Source: Bifidobacterium psychraerophilum
GTDB taxonomy: Bacteria > Actinomycetota > Actinomycetes > Actinomycetales > Bifidobacteriaceae
Length of the DNA: 64,000 bases
Assembly: GCF_000741705.1 (NCBI RefSeq)
Contig: NZ_JGZI01000010.1
Coordinates: 124,001 to 188,000 of the forward strand
Direction: 5' to 3'
The notes beneath the pieces are model-generated. The model searched no databases. It was given only the letters and a program-made list of their open reading frames with translations, and was not told the DNA's origin. Made by a program: the position numbers and the translations under genes. This document shows positions 34,514 through 43,741 of the stretch, in pieces. Each line of letters begins with the position of its first letter. The first letter of the stretch is position 1.

Positions 34514-35730
34514 CAGCGGTTCTCCTTGGATGGCCAGGAGGATGAGGGGCTGAACTGCGCGGCGAGCGATGCCGCCGTCTGTGCCGCCTCCTCCATGGTT
34601 TTGGCCACATGCAGGCGGGGGTTATTCGCCTGGGAGATGGTGGACAAGCCTTCCTGCGCGGCATTGCCATCGAAACGGATCACGATCGGTTTCGCCGAAT
34701 TGAGTGTCTGCAACGCCTGAAGGATGCCTTCGGCCACCAGATCGCATCTGGTGATGCCTCCGTAGATGTTGACCATCACGGAAAGCACCTGCGGGTCGGA
34801 GAGCACGATGGACAGGCTTCTGCTCATCACCTCGGCTGAGGCCCCTCCCCCGATATCGAGGAAATTCGCCGGTTTCACGCCGGTGCCCTGTTCCTCGCCC
34901 GCTCCCGATACCGCATCGAGCGAACTCATCACCAGTCCGGCCCCGTTGCCTATGACGCCGACCTGACCGTTCAGATGCACATAGTGCAGGCCGTGTTCCC
35001 TGGCCTGCTGCTCATAAGGGTCCGTCTGGATCGGGTCCTTGAAGCGCTCCCATCCGTCATGACGGAAGGCCGCATTGTCGTCCAAGGAGATCTTCGCATC
35101 CAATGCGCACAGCGTTTTCGAGGATTCGTCCTCCGGATCGCCGACTTTGGCGAGCGGATTGATCTCCACCAGGGTGGCGTCATTCTCTTTGAAGGCGCGC
35201 CACATCTTGAGCAGGATCTGTGCGGCCTGATCCACATCCGCATGGTAGAAACCGATGCTGGCGGCCATCTCGGTCGCCGCTGCGAGGTCGAAGTCCTCAA
35301 GTGCCCCTATATGAAGCCTTTTGACCGCTTCAGGATGCTCTTTGGCGATGACCTCCACTTCGGTGCCGCCATTCGCCGTCGCCAGCACATCGAAATCCCG
35401 GGAGGCGCGATCGACTGAAATCGACACGTAGTATTCGTGCAGAACGTTCTTGGCGCCAGCGACAAGAACCCCACTGCATTTATGTCCGTGGATGCTCATC
35501 GGCAGTATCTGTTCCGATGTGAGTATCGCGTCATCCCTGTTCGAGGCGAGTTTGATTCCCCCGGCCTGACCGCGATGACCGGTTTTCACCTGCGCCTTGA
35601 TGACGCACGGGTATCCGATTTCATCGGCGGCAGAGGCCACCTCATGGGAGTTCTGCGCGAAAATCGCTCGCGGAGTTGCGATCCCCTGCTCCTCCAGTAG
35701 CTCACGAGCCTGGTATTCATACAAATCCAT
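34513..35730 (-). CDS. sucC: Succinyl-CoA synthetase, beta subunit
   Basis: Beta chain of 405 aa, carrying nucleotide and succinate binding. The ATP-grasp domain begins [17 protein letters not shown], with [20 protein letters not shown]. The C-terminal ligase domain has [17 protein letters not shown] and [10 protein letters not shown]. It lies 19 bases after apt and overlaps sucD by one base. Length and motifs are complete. Confidence 0.95.
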   Translation of the reverse strand: MDLYEYQARELLEEQGIATPRAIFAQNSHEVASAADEIGYPCVIKAQVKTGHRGQAGGIKLASNRDDAILTSEQILPMSIHGHKCSGVLVAGAKNVLHEYYVSISVDRASRDFDVLATANGGTEVEVIAKEHPEAVKRLHIGALEDFDLAAATEMAASIGFYHADVDQAAQILLKMWRAFKENDATLVEINPLAKVGDPEDESSKTLCALDAKISLDDNAAFRHDGWERFKDPIQTDPYEQQAREHGLHYVHLNGQVGVIGNGAGLVMSSLDAVSGAGEEQGTGVKPANFLDIGGGASAEVMSRSLSIVLSDPQVLSVMVNIYGGITRCDLVAEGILQALQTLNSAKPIVIRFDGNAAQEGLSTISQANNPRLHVAKTMEEAAQTAASLAAQFSPSSSWPSKENR

Positions 35731-35749
35731 TGTGCTTCCTTAATGACCC

Positions 35750-36331
35750 CTACGCCGGCATACTGAACAATGTGCTGACCGGATGCTGCTCCAGCGCATC
35801 GCGACCGTTCAGCCCTTCAAGTTCCATGACGAAACTGTAGCCGCTGACACTGGCACCCGAGGCCTGGATCAATTGGGCTGCAGCATGCGCGGACCCGCCT
35901 GTGGCGATCAGATCGTCAACAACCAGTACGCGCTCACCGTGTGCACACGCGTCCTGTTCGATCTCCACGCATGCGGAACCATACTCCAAAGCATACGTCT
36001 GACTGAGCGTTTCGGGCGGAAGTTTGCCCGCCTTGCGGACCGCGATGAATCCTTTGCCCAGGGCATTGGCCATTGCAGGCCCCAGCAGGAAGCCCCTGGC
36101 CTCAAGCCCGGCGACTACATCGATCTCGTCAGGCGATACCGGCAGGTTGGCGAGCATCGCTCGTATCAACAACGATAATCCGCGTGGATCCGCCAACACC
36201 GGCATGAAATCCCTGAAGAGTATTCCGGGCTTCGGGAAATCCGGAATACTGCGGAACAGGGAGATCAGGTATTCGATCTCCTCGCTCTGCAGAGAAGGGA
36301 TGTTGCCGGCTTTGATGTCGGACTTGGGCAT
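35750..36331 (-). CDS. apt: Adenine phosphoribosyltransferase
   Basis: Purine-salvage enzyme making AMP from adenine and PRPP, 193 aa. FPKPGILFRDFMPVL is the Apt N-terminal signature, GLEARGFLLGPAMA precedes the flexible loop, and VLVVDDLIATGGSA is the PRPP loop. The frame also opens at a TTG 14 codons upstream; ATG 36331 with AAGGAAG 7 bases upstream is preferred. It sits between yajC and sucC in the minus-strand series. Confidence 0.95.
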   Translation of the reverse strand: MPKSDIKAGNIPSLQSEEIEYLISLFRSIPDFPKPGILFRDFMPVLADPRGLSLLIRAMLANLPVSPDEIDVVAGLEARGFLLGPAMANALGKGFIAVRKAGKLPPETLSQTYALEYGSACVEIEQDACAHGERVLVVDDLIATGGSAHAAAQLIQASGASVSGYSFVMELEGLNGRDALEQHPVSTLFSMPA

Positions 36332-36374
36332 GGGTGACTTCCTTGTATTCGTCTCTATGGCGGTTGTCGACAAC

Positions 36375-36803
36375 TTACTTGGCTGCTGGATGCTGCTCCG
36401 GCGCTTCGTCGGTCGTCACGCTCTGCACATCGATGGGCTCCTGGGCGGCACTGGAATCAGTGGCGATCTGTGCCTGATCCGCGTCATTCGGCGCCTCAAG
36501 GGGATTGCCCTCGGCATCGACCTCATCATCGGAAACGAATGCGGGGACGACGGGAGGCTCGGTGATCGCCTGGATGCGCCAACGTGACTGCGCACCCTCC
36601 GAATCGATCACGATCTGATCCTTGTCGAGATCGACCGAAACCACGGTGCCGATGAGACCCGAGAAGGTCGCGACCTCGGTACCCGGCTGCAATGACTCCC
36701 TGAAGTCCTTGACCTTGGACTGTTGCTGCTTGGATTTACGAGATTGCCACCACATCAGTCCGACCATGAACACGATGACGACAATCATGAAAGAATATTC
36801 CAT
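36375..36803 (-). CDS. yajC: Preprotein translocase subunit YajC
   Basis: Accessory subunit of the Sec translocon, 142 aa. One N-terminal membrane helix (FMIVVIVFMVGLMWWQSRKSK), then the YajC domain with LQPGTEVATFSGLIGTVVSV, then an acidic tail of about 60 residues longer than in E. coli. AGGAGC lies 7 bases before the ATG. The usual secD and secF partners do not follow; apt does. Confidence 0.92.
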   Translation of the reverse strand: MEYSFMIVVIVFMVGLMWWQSRKSKQQQSKVKDFRESLQPGTEVATFSGLIGTVVSVDLDKDQIVIDSEGAQSRWRIQAITEPPVVPAFVSDDEVDAEGNPLEAPNDADQAQIATDSSAAQEPIDVQSVTTDEAPEQHPAAK

Positions 36804-36878
36804 TGGCTTGCTCCTTAGAGTTTGGGGGTATCGGAGGCGCAGAAGAGCGAAGAGTTCAACACATCCAAAGACTTGATT

Positions 36879-37946
36879 TTAGAACAGCTTGTTGACATCC
36901 GGTCCGGGTTCCAGACCGAGGTGGGCCCAGGCCTTCGCCGTGGCGACACGACCCTTGGGCGTCCGGATCATGAAACCTTCGCGAACCAGATAGGGTTCGC
37001 ATACGGTTTCCACCGTTTCGGCCTCTTCCCCGACCATCGCGGCGAGATTGTTCAGTCCGACCGGACCTCCGTTGAAATTCGTCACCACGGCCTTCAGCAC
37101 GGCTATATCCAAGCGATCCAGACCCTCCGAGTCGATCTGATACAGGCTGAGGGCCTGACGGACGTCATCGGGCCCGACGGTTTCCAGATCATGGACCACG
37201 GCCCAATCGCGGACACGGCGGAGAAGACGGTTGGCGATGCGCGGCGTGCCCCGTGAACGAAGGGACAGTTCGGTGGCGGCATCCGAGACCAGGCGCACAT
37301 GCAGGACCGAGGCTGATCTGTCGATCAGACGCTCAAGCTCCTCATGCGGATAGAAGTCGAGATGAGCCGTGAATCCGAAGCGCGCCCTCAGCGGTGAAGG
37401 CAGCATGCCTTCACGGGTCGTGGCCCCGATGACCGTGAAGCGGGGAAGCGTCAAGGGTATCGATGAGGCACCCGGACCCTTGCCGACCATCACATCGACA
37501 CGGAAATCCTCCATAGCGATGTACAACAGCTCTTCGGCGGCGCGTGGCAGACGGTGGATCTCATCGATGAACAGCACTTCGCCCGTTTCGAGCGAGCTGA
37601 GCATCGAGGCGAGATCGCCCGCATGTTGAATCGCAGGGCCGGAGGTGATGCGGATGGTGACATCCATCTCCTTGGCGACGATCATCGCCAAAGTCGTTTT
37701 GCCGAGTCCCGGAGGGCCTGCGAGTAGGATATGGTCTGGGGCGACATCGCGTTTCTTCGCCGCGTCCAGGAACAGTCCCAGCTGCGCCTTGAGCCTCGGC
37801 TGGCCGATGAATCCCGCGAGGGTGTCGGGTCGGAGCTCCTCGTCGCTGAGCACCTCGTCACTGATGGGATCCGCGGAAACCATCCTGAGCGAATCCTCAT
37901 TGGCCCCATTGTTCTGCAACATCGCGTCCTGCTGTTCCGCGGACAT
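36879..37946 (-). CDS. ruvB: Holliday junction branch-migration ATPase RuvB
   Basis: AAA+ motor of the RuvAB complex, 355 aa. Walker A is GPPGLGKT (77-84), Walker B is FIDEIHRL, sensor 1 is VIGATTREG, and the arginine-finger region is [17 protein letters not shown] winged helix lies at the C-terminus ([17 protein letters not shown]). It starts one base after the ruvA stop. Both genes lie downstream of a LexA box. Confidence 0.96.
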   Translation of the reverse strand: MSAEQQDAMLQNNGANEDSLRMVSADPISDEVLSDEELRPDTLAGFIGQPRLKAQLGLFLDAAKKRDVAPDHILLAGPPGLGKTTLAMIVAKEMDVTIRITSGPAIQHAGDLASMLSSLETGEVLFIDEIHRLPRAAEELLYIAMEDFRVDVMVGKGPGASSIPLTLPRFTVIGATTREGMLPSPLRARFGFTAHLDFYPHEELERLIDRSASVLHVRLVSDAATELSLRSRGTPRIANRLLRRVRDWAVVHDLETVGPDDVRQALSLYQIDSEGLDRLDIAVLKAVVTNFNGGPVGLNNLAAMVGEEAETVETVCEPYLVREGFMIRTPKGRVATAKAWAHLGLEPGPDVNKLF

Positions 37947-37947
37947 A

Positions 37948-38559
37948 TCAGCGCCCCCTGTCGAGTGAAGTCAAGGCAAGTTTAAGCGCCCGGGGCACAT
38001 CTTCGGAAGGCAACGGCAGGGAGAATCCGGAGTCTTGCAATGTCTTGCGCACCGCCTGCTCCGCATCCCGCATCTGCCATCCGAGGGAGAGCAGACCCTG
38101 CAGCACCTGCTCGCTGCCTTCGTCCAAGTTCTCCTCCGTCCCGCTTGAAGGTGCTTTGGGCAGGTCGATATGTCCCGCAAGATCCAGGATGATCTTCTGC
38201 GCGCCCTTGCGTCCCAAACCAGGCGCCTTGGCCAGAGCGGCCGCATCGCCGGCCTCCACCGCGGCGACGAGCTGATCCGGTTTGAGCGTCGACAGCAGGG
38301 ACAACGCCACCTTGGGACCGATGCCGCTGACCTTCTGCAATCTGACGAAAAGGGTCTTCGAGGATTTGGAGATGAATCCGAAGAGCGTGATCGCATCCTG
38401 CGAAACGTTCATGGTCGTGTATACCCGGGTGGATGATCCGGCATGCATACTGGTCAGATCACCGGCCGGCATATGCACCTCATAGCCAACGCCGGAGACG
38501 TCGATCGTGGCGATATCCGCTTCGATAGCCACCACTGTTCCCGAGAGTAAAGCAATCAT
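37948..38559 (-). CDS. ruvA: Holliday junction-binding protein RuvA
   Basis: Tetrameric junction binder, 203 aa. An N-terminal OB-fold ([20 protein letters not shown]) is followed by helix-hairpin-helix motifs ([17 protein letters not shown] and [19 protein letters not shown]) and the mobile C-terminal domain III that contacts RuvB. A LexA box lies about 120 bases upstream in the unusually long 138-bp gap after ruvC, so ruvAB probably have their own SOS promoter. Confidence 0.95.
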   Translation of the reverse strand: MIALLSGTVVAIEADIATIDVSGVGYEVHMPAGDLTSMHAGSSTRVYTTMNVSQDAITLFGFISKSSKTLFVRLQKVSGIGPKVALSLLSTLKPDQLVAAVEAGDAAALAKAPGLGRKGAQKIILDLAGHIDLPKAPSSGTEENLDEGSEQVLQGLLSLGWQMRDAEQAVRKTLQDSGFSLPLPSEDVPRALKLALTSLDRGR

Positions 38560-38678
38560 GCACCCATCCCTGCTTCCATTGCCCCGCCTGCGGCCTCCCG
38601 CACCGATACCGCTGCGATACGCTGATCGCGTTGCAACGGCACCGCTGCGTACGGGACATCAGAGCGGGATACATGTTT

Positions 38679-38692
38679 CGAACGTTTGTTCG
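38679..38692. promoter_or_regulatory. LexA (SOS) box upstream of ruvA
   Basis: CGAAC-GTTT-GTTCG: both half-sites match the Gram-positive LexA consensus exactly. It lies between the ruvC stop and the ruvA start. Confidence 0.85.
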
Positions 38693-38697
38693 ATAGT

Positions 38698-39279
38698 CTA
38701 CATGCCTCTGCCGACCCCGCGGCTTCGGGCGGCCTTCTGACTTGCCGTCGTCCACTGACGCTGGGCGGCTGTGAGATGCTGCTCCCGTTCCCCTCCCTGC
38801 AGGGCACCACCGGGGCGCAACGCATGGCATATCGCCAGAGCCAGGGCATCCGCGGCGTCAGCGGGCTTGGGCAACTGGTTGAGTCTGAGAATGGTGGTCA
38901 CCATGCGTTCCATCTGGATCTTTTCGGCTTTTCCGTTTCCGGAAATGGCGAGCTTCGCCTCGGTCGGGGTATGCAGGGCCACGGGGATGCCCCGTTGGGC
39001 CGCAGCGAGCATGGCCAATCCCGCGGCCTGGGCCGTCCCCAGAACGGTGTTTCTGTTGGACTGGGCGAAAACCCTTTCGATCGACACCGCATCGGGCGAG
39101 AAGGCATCCATCTTCGCCGAAAGGCCGTTGAAGATGGTCAGCAGGCGCAGATCCTGGCTTTCCTCTGGCGCTGAGCGCACCACATCCACATGGATAAAGG
39201 AAAGCCGGCGTGAAGCGCCGGCTTCGATAACGCCGACCCCGCAGCGTGTAAGCCCGGGATCGACGCCAAGGATGATCAC
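38698..39279 (-). CDS. ruvC: Crossover junction endodeoxyribonuclease RuvC
   Basis: Holliday junction resolvase of 193 aa with an RNase H-like fold. The first catalytic Asp is in [14 protein letters not shown], a second acidic residue is in [15 protein letters not shown], and the C-terminal acidic cluster is in [16 protein letters not shown]. It uses a GTG start, 6 bases after the yebC stop. A basic tail follows residue 175. Confidence 0.95.
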   Translation of the reverse strand: MIILGVDPGLTRCGVGVIEAGASRRLSFIHVDVVRSAPEESQDLRLLTIFNGLSAKMDAFSPDAVSIERVFAQSNRNTVLGTAQAAGLAMLAAAQRGIPVALHTPTEAKLAISGNGKAEKIQMERMVTTILRLNQLPKPADAADALALAICHALRPGGALQGGEREQHLTAAQRQWTTASQKAARSRGVGRGM

Positions 39280-39285
39280 TGTTCC

Positions 39286-40041
39286 TTACTCCTCGTCGAG
39301 CTGGGCCAGAACGTCATCAGACGCCGTCCAGTTGTAGTAGAGGTTCTGAACATCATCGAGGTCATCGAGGTTGTCGATGAGTTTGATGACCTTGCGTGCG
39401 GAGTCGATGTCGAGTTCCACCTCGCTCTTGGGGTTGAGCACCAGATCGGCCGAATCGTAGTCGATGCCGGCATCCTGCAGTGCTTTGCGAACCGTGACCA
39501 TATCGCTTGGATCGGTGATGACGGCATAGCTTTCCTCACCGTCGGTCACATCCTCCGCACCGGCTTCGGCCGCGATCTCGAAGACCTTGTCATAATCGAC
39601 ATTCGACGCAGGAACCACGATCTGTCCCTTGCGCTCGAAGTTGAAGCTCACGGAGCCGTTCTGCGCCAAGGACCCGCCGAATTTGGTGAGTGTCGAACGC
39701 ACTTCGGCGGCCGCACGATTGCGGTTGTCGGTCAGACATTCGATGATGAGTCCGACACCGGCAGGTGCGTAGCCTTCATAGACGATATCCTCGTAGTTCG
39801 CCGCACCGGCCTCTTCGCCGGAACCGCGCTTGACGGCGCGGCTGATATTGTCGGCAGGCACCGACGACTTCTTGGCTTTGACGATGGCATCGTACAAGGT
39901 CGGGTTTCCATCGGGGTCGCCGCCACCGGTGCGTGCTGCGATCTCGATGTTCTTGATCAGCTTCGCGAAGAGCTTGCCGCGCTTGGCGTCGATGGCAGCC
40001 TTCTTATGCTTGGTGGTGGCCCACTTGGAATGCCCTGACAT
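39286..40041 (-). CDS. yebC: YebC/PmpR family protein
   Basis: Protein of 251 aa beginning [20 protein letters not shown], the family signature. Recent work connects this family to translation at difficult proline stretches, and older work to transcriptional control of ruvC operons. No DNA-binding motif can be pointed to in the sequence. It is the first gene of the yebC-ruvCAB series, the order conserved across actinobacteria. Confidence 0.95.
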   Translation of the reverse strand: MSGHSKWATTKHKKAAIDAKRGKLFAKLIKNIEIAARTGGGDPDGNPTLYDAIVKAKKSSVPADNISRAVKRGSGEEAGAANYEDIVYEGYAPAGVGLIIECLTDNRNRAAAEVRSTLTKFGGSLAQNGSVSFNFERKGQIVVPASNVDYDKVFEIAAEAGAEDVTDGEESYAVITDPSDMVTVRKALQDAGIDYDSADLVLNPKSEVELDIDSARKVIKLIDNLDDLDDVQNLYYNWTASDDVLAQLDEE

Positions 40042-40093
40042 TTCGCTCCTGACAGATTCGATACGTTAAACGACAATGATTTTAGGGTGTCTC

Positions 40094-41329
40094 TCAGACA
40101 ATATGACGCTGTCGGGTGAAGCGGTGCCCCTCTTTGGGCGCGTTGAGGACGTCGGCATAGACGGAAAGCACACTGCTGGTGACCCGGGACCAGTCATAGT
40201 CGCGGGCCCTGGCCTCACCCTCGACACAGAGCCTCGCACGGGCCCCGTCATCCTCTATCAGCTCCGTGATCGCCCTGGCGCAATCCTGGGCGTCACCATT
40301 GGTGAAGAGCGTCGCCGCCTTGCCTTGTCGGGATACCGCCTGGAAGGCCTTGAGATCGGATGCCACGGTCGCGCATCCGGCAGCCATCGCCTCCGCCAGC
40401 ACGATGCCGAAGCTTTCGCCGCCGGTCTGCGGGGCCACATACACGGTGAGGCTTTTATAGAACGAGGCCTTGTCCTCTTCGCTGATGCGTCCGAGAAACT
40501 CCGTGTGCGCGATGAGCTCTTCGGAGACGGAAGCGAGTATCTTGCGACCGTCATGCTCACCGTCGCCAACGCAGAGAAAACGGGCCTGTGGGAAACGCTT
40601 GAGAATCAGCGATGCAGCACGGGCGAATACGGCGAAGCCCTTGCGCTCCTCCCCCATGCGTCCGAGGAAACCGATGGTCGGGCTTGTCGATGTGCCCAGC
40701 CATTCGTCCTTCGTGGAGGCCGTCGCATATGCGCTGGTGCAGATGCCGTTGGGAATGACCGAGATATCGGTTGAGGGATCCAGATAATGACTGGCTGTAT
40801 CCATCGCGGCATCACTCACGCATATGGCCGATTTGATATTGGACAGGTATGAACGCAGATAGAACTGCGTGCATCTCAGGGCCAGTGGGTAGGTGTCGAA
40901 TGAGGCGTGGAAGGTCGCGACGTACGGGCAGGGCTCAAACCCGGGGATTAGGGGTTTGTGGCTGATACTGGGCACTTCGGGCTCATGGAGGTGCACGATG
41001 TCGAAATGGCCTTGTTTGATCCATCGTCTGGTGACCGATCCGACCCATCCGAAGTAGCTGAGGTTGGCGACTGATCCATTGTAGGGAATCGCGAAGGAAC
41101 TTCCTGTGGTCTGCACCCACAGTGGCATATCATGCGTGCGTCGTCCCGGGGCCAGCACCTCGACGTCATGTCCCCGGGCGATCAGCTGCTTCGCGAAATC
41201 CCTGATGTGGAATTGCACGCCACCCGGGGTTTCGAAGGAATAGGGGCTGATGATGCCGACTTTCAATTTTCTGCCGTTAAGCGGATCACCGGCATCGCTG
41301 GCAGGAAGCTGGGAAAGTTCTGAGCGCAT
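40094..41329 (-). CDS. pimA: GT4 glycosyltransferase, PimA-like
   Basis: GDP-mannose-type glycosyltransferase of 411 aa, membrane-associated, predicted to add the first mannose to phosphatidyl-myo-inositol. The N-terminal domain has KVGIISPYSFETPGGVQFHI. The C-terminal domain has IGFLGRMGEERKGF and the GT4 E-x7-E motif in GGESFGIVLAEAMAAG. It starts 3 bases after the acyltransferase stop, in the same order as Rv2610c-Rv2614c. A 22-residue N-terminal leader precedes the fold and might start at a later codon. The acceptor is inferred from neighbourhood and family. Confidence 0.86.
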   Translation of the reverse strand: MRSELSQLPASDAGDPLNGRKLKVGIISPYSFETPGGVQFHIRDFAKQLIARGHDVEVLAPGRRTHDMPLWVQTTGSSFAIPYNGSVANLSYFGWVGSVTRRWIKQGHFDIVHLHEPEVPSISHKPLIPGFEPCPYVATFHASFDTYPLALRCTQFYLRSYLSNIKSAICVSDAAMDTASHYLDPSTDISVIPNGICTSAYATASTKDEWLGTSTSPTIGFLGRMGEERKGFAVFARAASLILKRFPQARFLCVGDGEHDGRKILASVSEELIAHTEFLGRISEEDKASFYKSLTVYVAPQTGGESFGIVLAEAMAAGCATVASDLKAFQAVSRQGKAATLFTNGDAQDCARAITELIEDDGARARLCVEGEARARDYDWSRVTSSVLSVYADVLNAPKEGHRFTRQRHIV

Positions 41330-41332
41330 GTA

Positions 41333-42331
41333 TTACATTCTCCCACTCGGGCCCGCCGATGTTCTGGATATGCTGTCAATATTTTCTGGCACGCCATGCA
41401 TTCTGGCAAGATCGAGATCTTCGATGAACACCGGCTGCAGCATGTGCCAATCCTCTGGATGGTCCTCTATCTTGGCCGACCAGATGTCGACCCAGGCCTG
41501 GGACAGCGCCGTAATCGCCTCTTCCTTGGGCATGTCCTCATAGGGGTGGGGATCGATCGGGCCGCTTATCGTGCACACATAGCCATGCTTGATTCCCGCG
41601 ACACGCCTGCCTGCGGCGTCCAGGGCCTCCCTGTGCATGTTGAACACATAGAGCGGGCGTCCCGTTTCCAGCGCTATGGTGGCCGGTCCACGTGCCACGC
41701 GCATCAGCGATCCGAATGCGTTGACGAAGACGCCGTGTCTGCTCAGATCGCGGTCGGCCAGCAGAGGAACGATGACATGCGCTTCGTCCAGGCGCTCCTC
41801 CAATTGCCCGATGAGGCCGTGCTCTCCGGTGAGCAGAATGGTCATGCCGAGTTCTTCGCGGATGGAAACGAAGACCTTGAGCAGCTCCTCGTTCTTCAGG
41901 CGTTCGGCGACCGTCGTTACCGGCGCGATGGCCGTATTCGCCCAGAATCCCGCATAGTCCCAGTTGCCCTGGTGTCCCATCGCGATTGGGGCGGAAGATT
42001 CGACGCAGAGTTCCTGTATGGAGGCGAAACCCTCCCCCTCGCCTCTGATGCGCGCCAGAAGCTCCTGCTCGCTGCGGGCGCCGACGGTCAGGGCCTCGGC
42101 GAAATACATGAAATAGGAATGCATCGCCTTGCGCGAACTCCGGCGGAGCGTCCTGCGGTCCACCTGGCCGTCTCGGTGCTGCAGGACCTGCCGGAGATTG
42201 CGTTCCAACTGGCGCACCCCTGCGATATGCAGCAGCCAGGCCGCATCCGCCGCGAAGGAGAACACCGCCCGGATCAGGGTTTCCGGCAGCCATGAGGCAT
42301 GTTTCGCCAGGGCACTGAGCACATGGTTCAT
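41333..42331 (-). CDS. Lysophospholipid acyltransferase-like, PatA-type
   Basis: Membrane-bound acyltransferase of 332 aa in the LpxL/HtrB-like LPLAT superfamily. The H-x4-D catalytic pair is GHQGNWDYAG (H120, D125). Position and sequence match mycobacterial Rv2611c, which acylates phosphatidylinositol mannosides. It overlaps nothing and lies 9 bases after the PgsA stop. The exact acyl acceptor is inferred. Confidence 0.83.
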   Translation of the reverse strand: MNHVLSALAKHASWLPETLIRAVFSFAADAAWLLHIAGVRQLERNLRQVLQHRDGQVDRRTLRRSSRKAMHSYFMYFAEALTVGARSEQELLARIRGEGEGFASIQELCVESSAPIAMGHQGNWDYAGFWANTAIAPVTTVAERLKNEELLKVFVSIREELGMTILLTGEHGLIGQLEERLDEAHVIVPLLADRDLSRHGVFVNAFGSLMRVARGPATIALETGRPLYVFNMHREALDAAGRRVAGIKHGYVCTISGPIDPHPYEDMPKEEAITALSQAWVDIWSAKIEDHPEDWHMLQPVFIEDLDLARMHGVPENIDSISRTSAGPSGRM

Positions 42332-42340
42332 GGATTCAGC

Positions 42341-43003
42341 TCACTCGTGTTCCGGATTGGCGGGTTTCGTGGATGTGCTCATGCTTCTGCTGACATGCCA
42401 TATGCGTTGCCACACGGTCAGAACGCCCAGGGCCGCAAGCAGCAGCATGCAGCAGGTGAGCACTGCTGGCGGCAGCCCGATGCCGGTGAGCGCCATGCCG
42501 ACCAGAATGATGACGAGTCGGTCGGATCGTGTCGCGACGCCGTTCTTCGCTTCGAAGCCTTCGGCTTCGGCGCGCGCCCGTGCATACGATGTGACAAAGG
42601 ATGTCATCACCGAGAACAGGGCCGCATACATGCCGATTTCAGGCCAGTAGTCGTTGGGGCCGGTGGCGCCCGAGGAGATCAGACGGTGGAAGTATATGAT
42701 GACGCCTGTGAGCACGGCCCAGTCGGCGATACGGTCCAATGTCGAATCCAGAAAGGCGCCGAATTGGGTGCCTCCGCCGCTGAGTGCGGCAACGGAGCCG
42801 TCCAGGGAATCGAAGATCACCAGGATGGTGAGCACGATCGCACCGGGTAGCAGCCAGCCGGTCAGGCCGGTGATGATCGAAACCACAACCGTGCCCACCG
42901 CCCCGACCACGGTCACCACGTTGGCGGTGACTCCGATGGACACCAGACCGCGTGCGATGGGGGCGATCAGACGCTTCCAGGGTTTGCGCAAGTGCTCAAA
43001 CAT
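42341..43003 (-). CDS. CDP-alcohol phosphatidyltransferase, PgsA1/PIP-synthase-like
   Basis: Integral membrane protein of 220 aa, aligned with mycobacterial Rv2612c (phosphatidylinositol-phosphate synthase), with RLIAPIARGLVSIGVT at the N-terminus and SYARARAEAEGF in the later part. The catalytic signature reads DSLDGSVAALSGGGTQFG then AFLDSTLD. Aspartates and glycines are in place, but the A-R pair of the consensus D-G-x2-A-R is A-A. I chose ATG 43003, with AAAGGGA 6 bases upstream, overlapping the HIT gene by 8 bases. The lost arginine makes activity or substrate uncertain. Confidence 0.85.
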   Translation of the reverse strand: MFEHLRKPWKRLIAPIARGLVSIGVTANVVTVVGAVGTVVVSIITGLTGWLLPGAIVLTILVIFDSLDGSVAALSGGGTQFGAFLDSTLDRIADWAVLTGVIIYFHRLISSGATGPNDYWPEIGMYAALFSVMTSFVTSYARARAEAEGFEAKNGVATRSDRLVIILVGMALTGIGLPPAVLTCCMLLLAALGVLTVWQRIWHVSRSMSTSTKPANPEHE

Positions 43004-43730
43004 CGATATCCCTTTCATTGGGGTCTTCGCGCGTCGGGCGCGCATGATTCGTGTCTTCGGTGCCGCACAGGGCCGCAAAGGCCTGCGCATACTGGCTGCG
43101 CTGGTCCGAAAGCAGAATGGGCATCGTGCGTGTCTGCGCCACGATCGGCATGAAGTTGGAATCCCCGTTCCATCTCGGCACGATGTGCTGGTGGAGATGG
43201 GATGCTATGCCGGCACCCGCGACCTCGCCCTGGTTGATGCCCAGATTCCATCCGTCCGGATGTGAGACCTTGTCCATCACCCGCATGGCCTGCGCACTGG
43301 TCTTTTCGAATTCGATGAGCTCATCGTCGTCAAGATCGGTCAGCAGGCTCACATGGCGATAGGGGCACACCATCACATGTCCCACGTTGTAGGGGTACAG
43401 ATTCATGATGACGAAGACCTTGGTGCCGCGCCATACGATCAGGCCGTCCTCATCGGATTTCTTCGGAGCCTCGCAGAACGGGCACTGCCCTGTCCGCGGT
43501 GATTTCTCCTTGTCGGGGGCCAGCACATACGCCATGCGCTGGGGCGTCCACAAGCGCTGGATATGATCCTCCTGCGGGGGGAAATCGTCGACCGTGTCAC
43601 AACGGACCTGCGATGAGTTCCCCTGCTGCCCATCATCCTGATAAGCATCGTCCTGCCGCACAGTCGGGCGCGCGGATTCCGTATTCAATTGCGCGCCCTC
43701 TTCACGTGGGACATCATCCCTGTTTTCCAT
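42996..43730 (-). CDS. HIT-domain protein (Ap4A phosphorylase-like)
   Basis: Nucleotide-binding hydrolase or phosphorylase of 244 aa. After a variable acidic leader (about 55 residues), the domain has CPFCEAP (zinc-type pair), LIVWRGTKVFVIMNLYPYN and the histidine triad SHLHQHIVPRW. It is equivalent to Rv2613c, a diadenosine tetraphosphate phosphorylase, in the same neighbourhood next to thrS. It lies 11 bases after thrS. Confidence 0.88.
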   Translation of the reverse strand: MENRDDVPREEGAQLNTESARPTVRQDDAYQDDGQQGNSSQVRCDTVDDFPPQEDHIQRLWTPQRMAYVLAPDKEKSPRTGQCPFCEAPKKSDEDGLIVWRGTKVFVIMNLYPYNVGHVMVCPYRHVSLLTDLDDDELIEFEKTSAQAMRVMDKVSHPDGWNLGINQGEVAGAGIASHLHQHIVPRWNGDSNFMPIVAQTRTMPILLSDQRSQYAQAFAALCGTEDTNHARPTREDPNERDIDV

Positions 43731-43741
43731 AGTTCTTCAGC

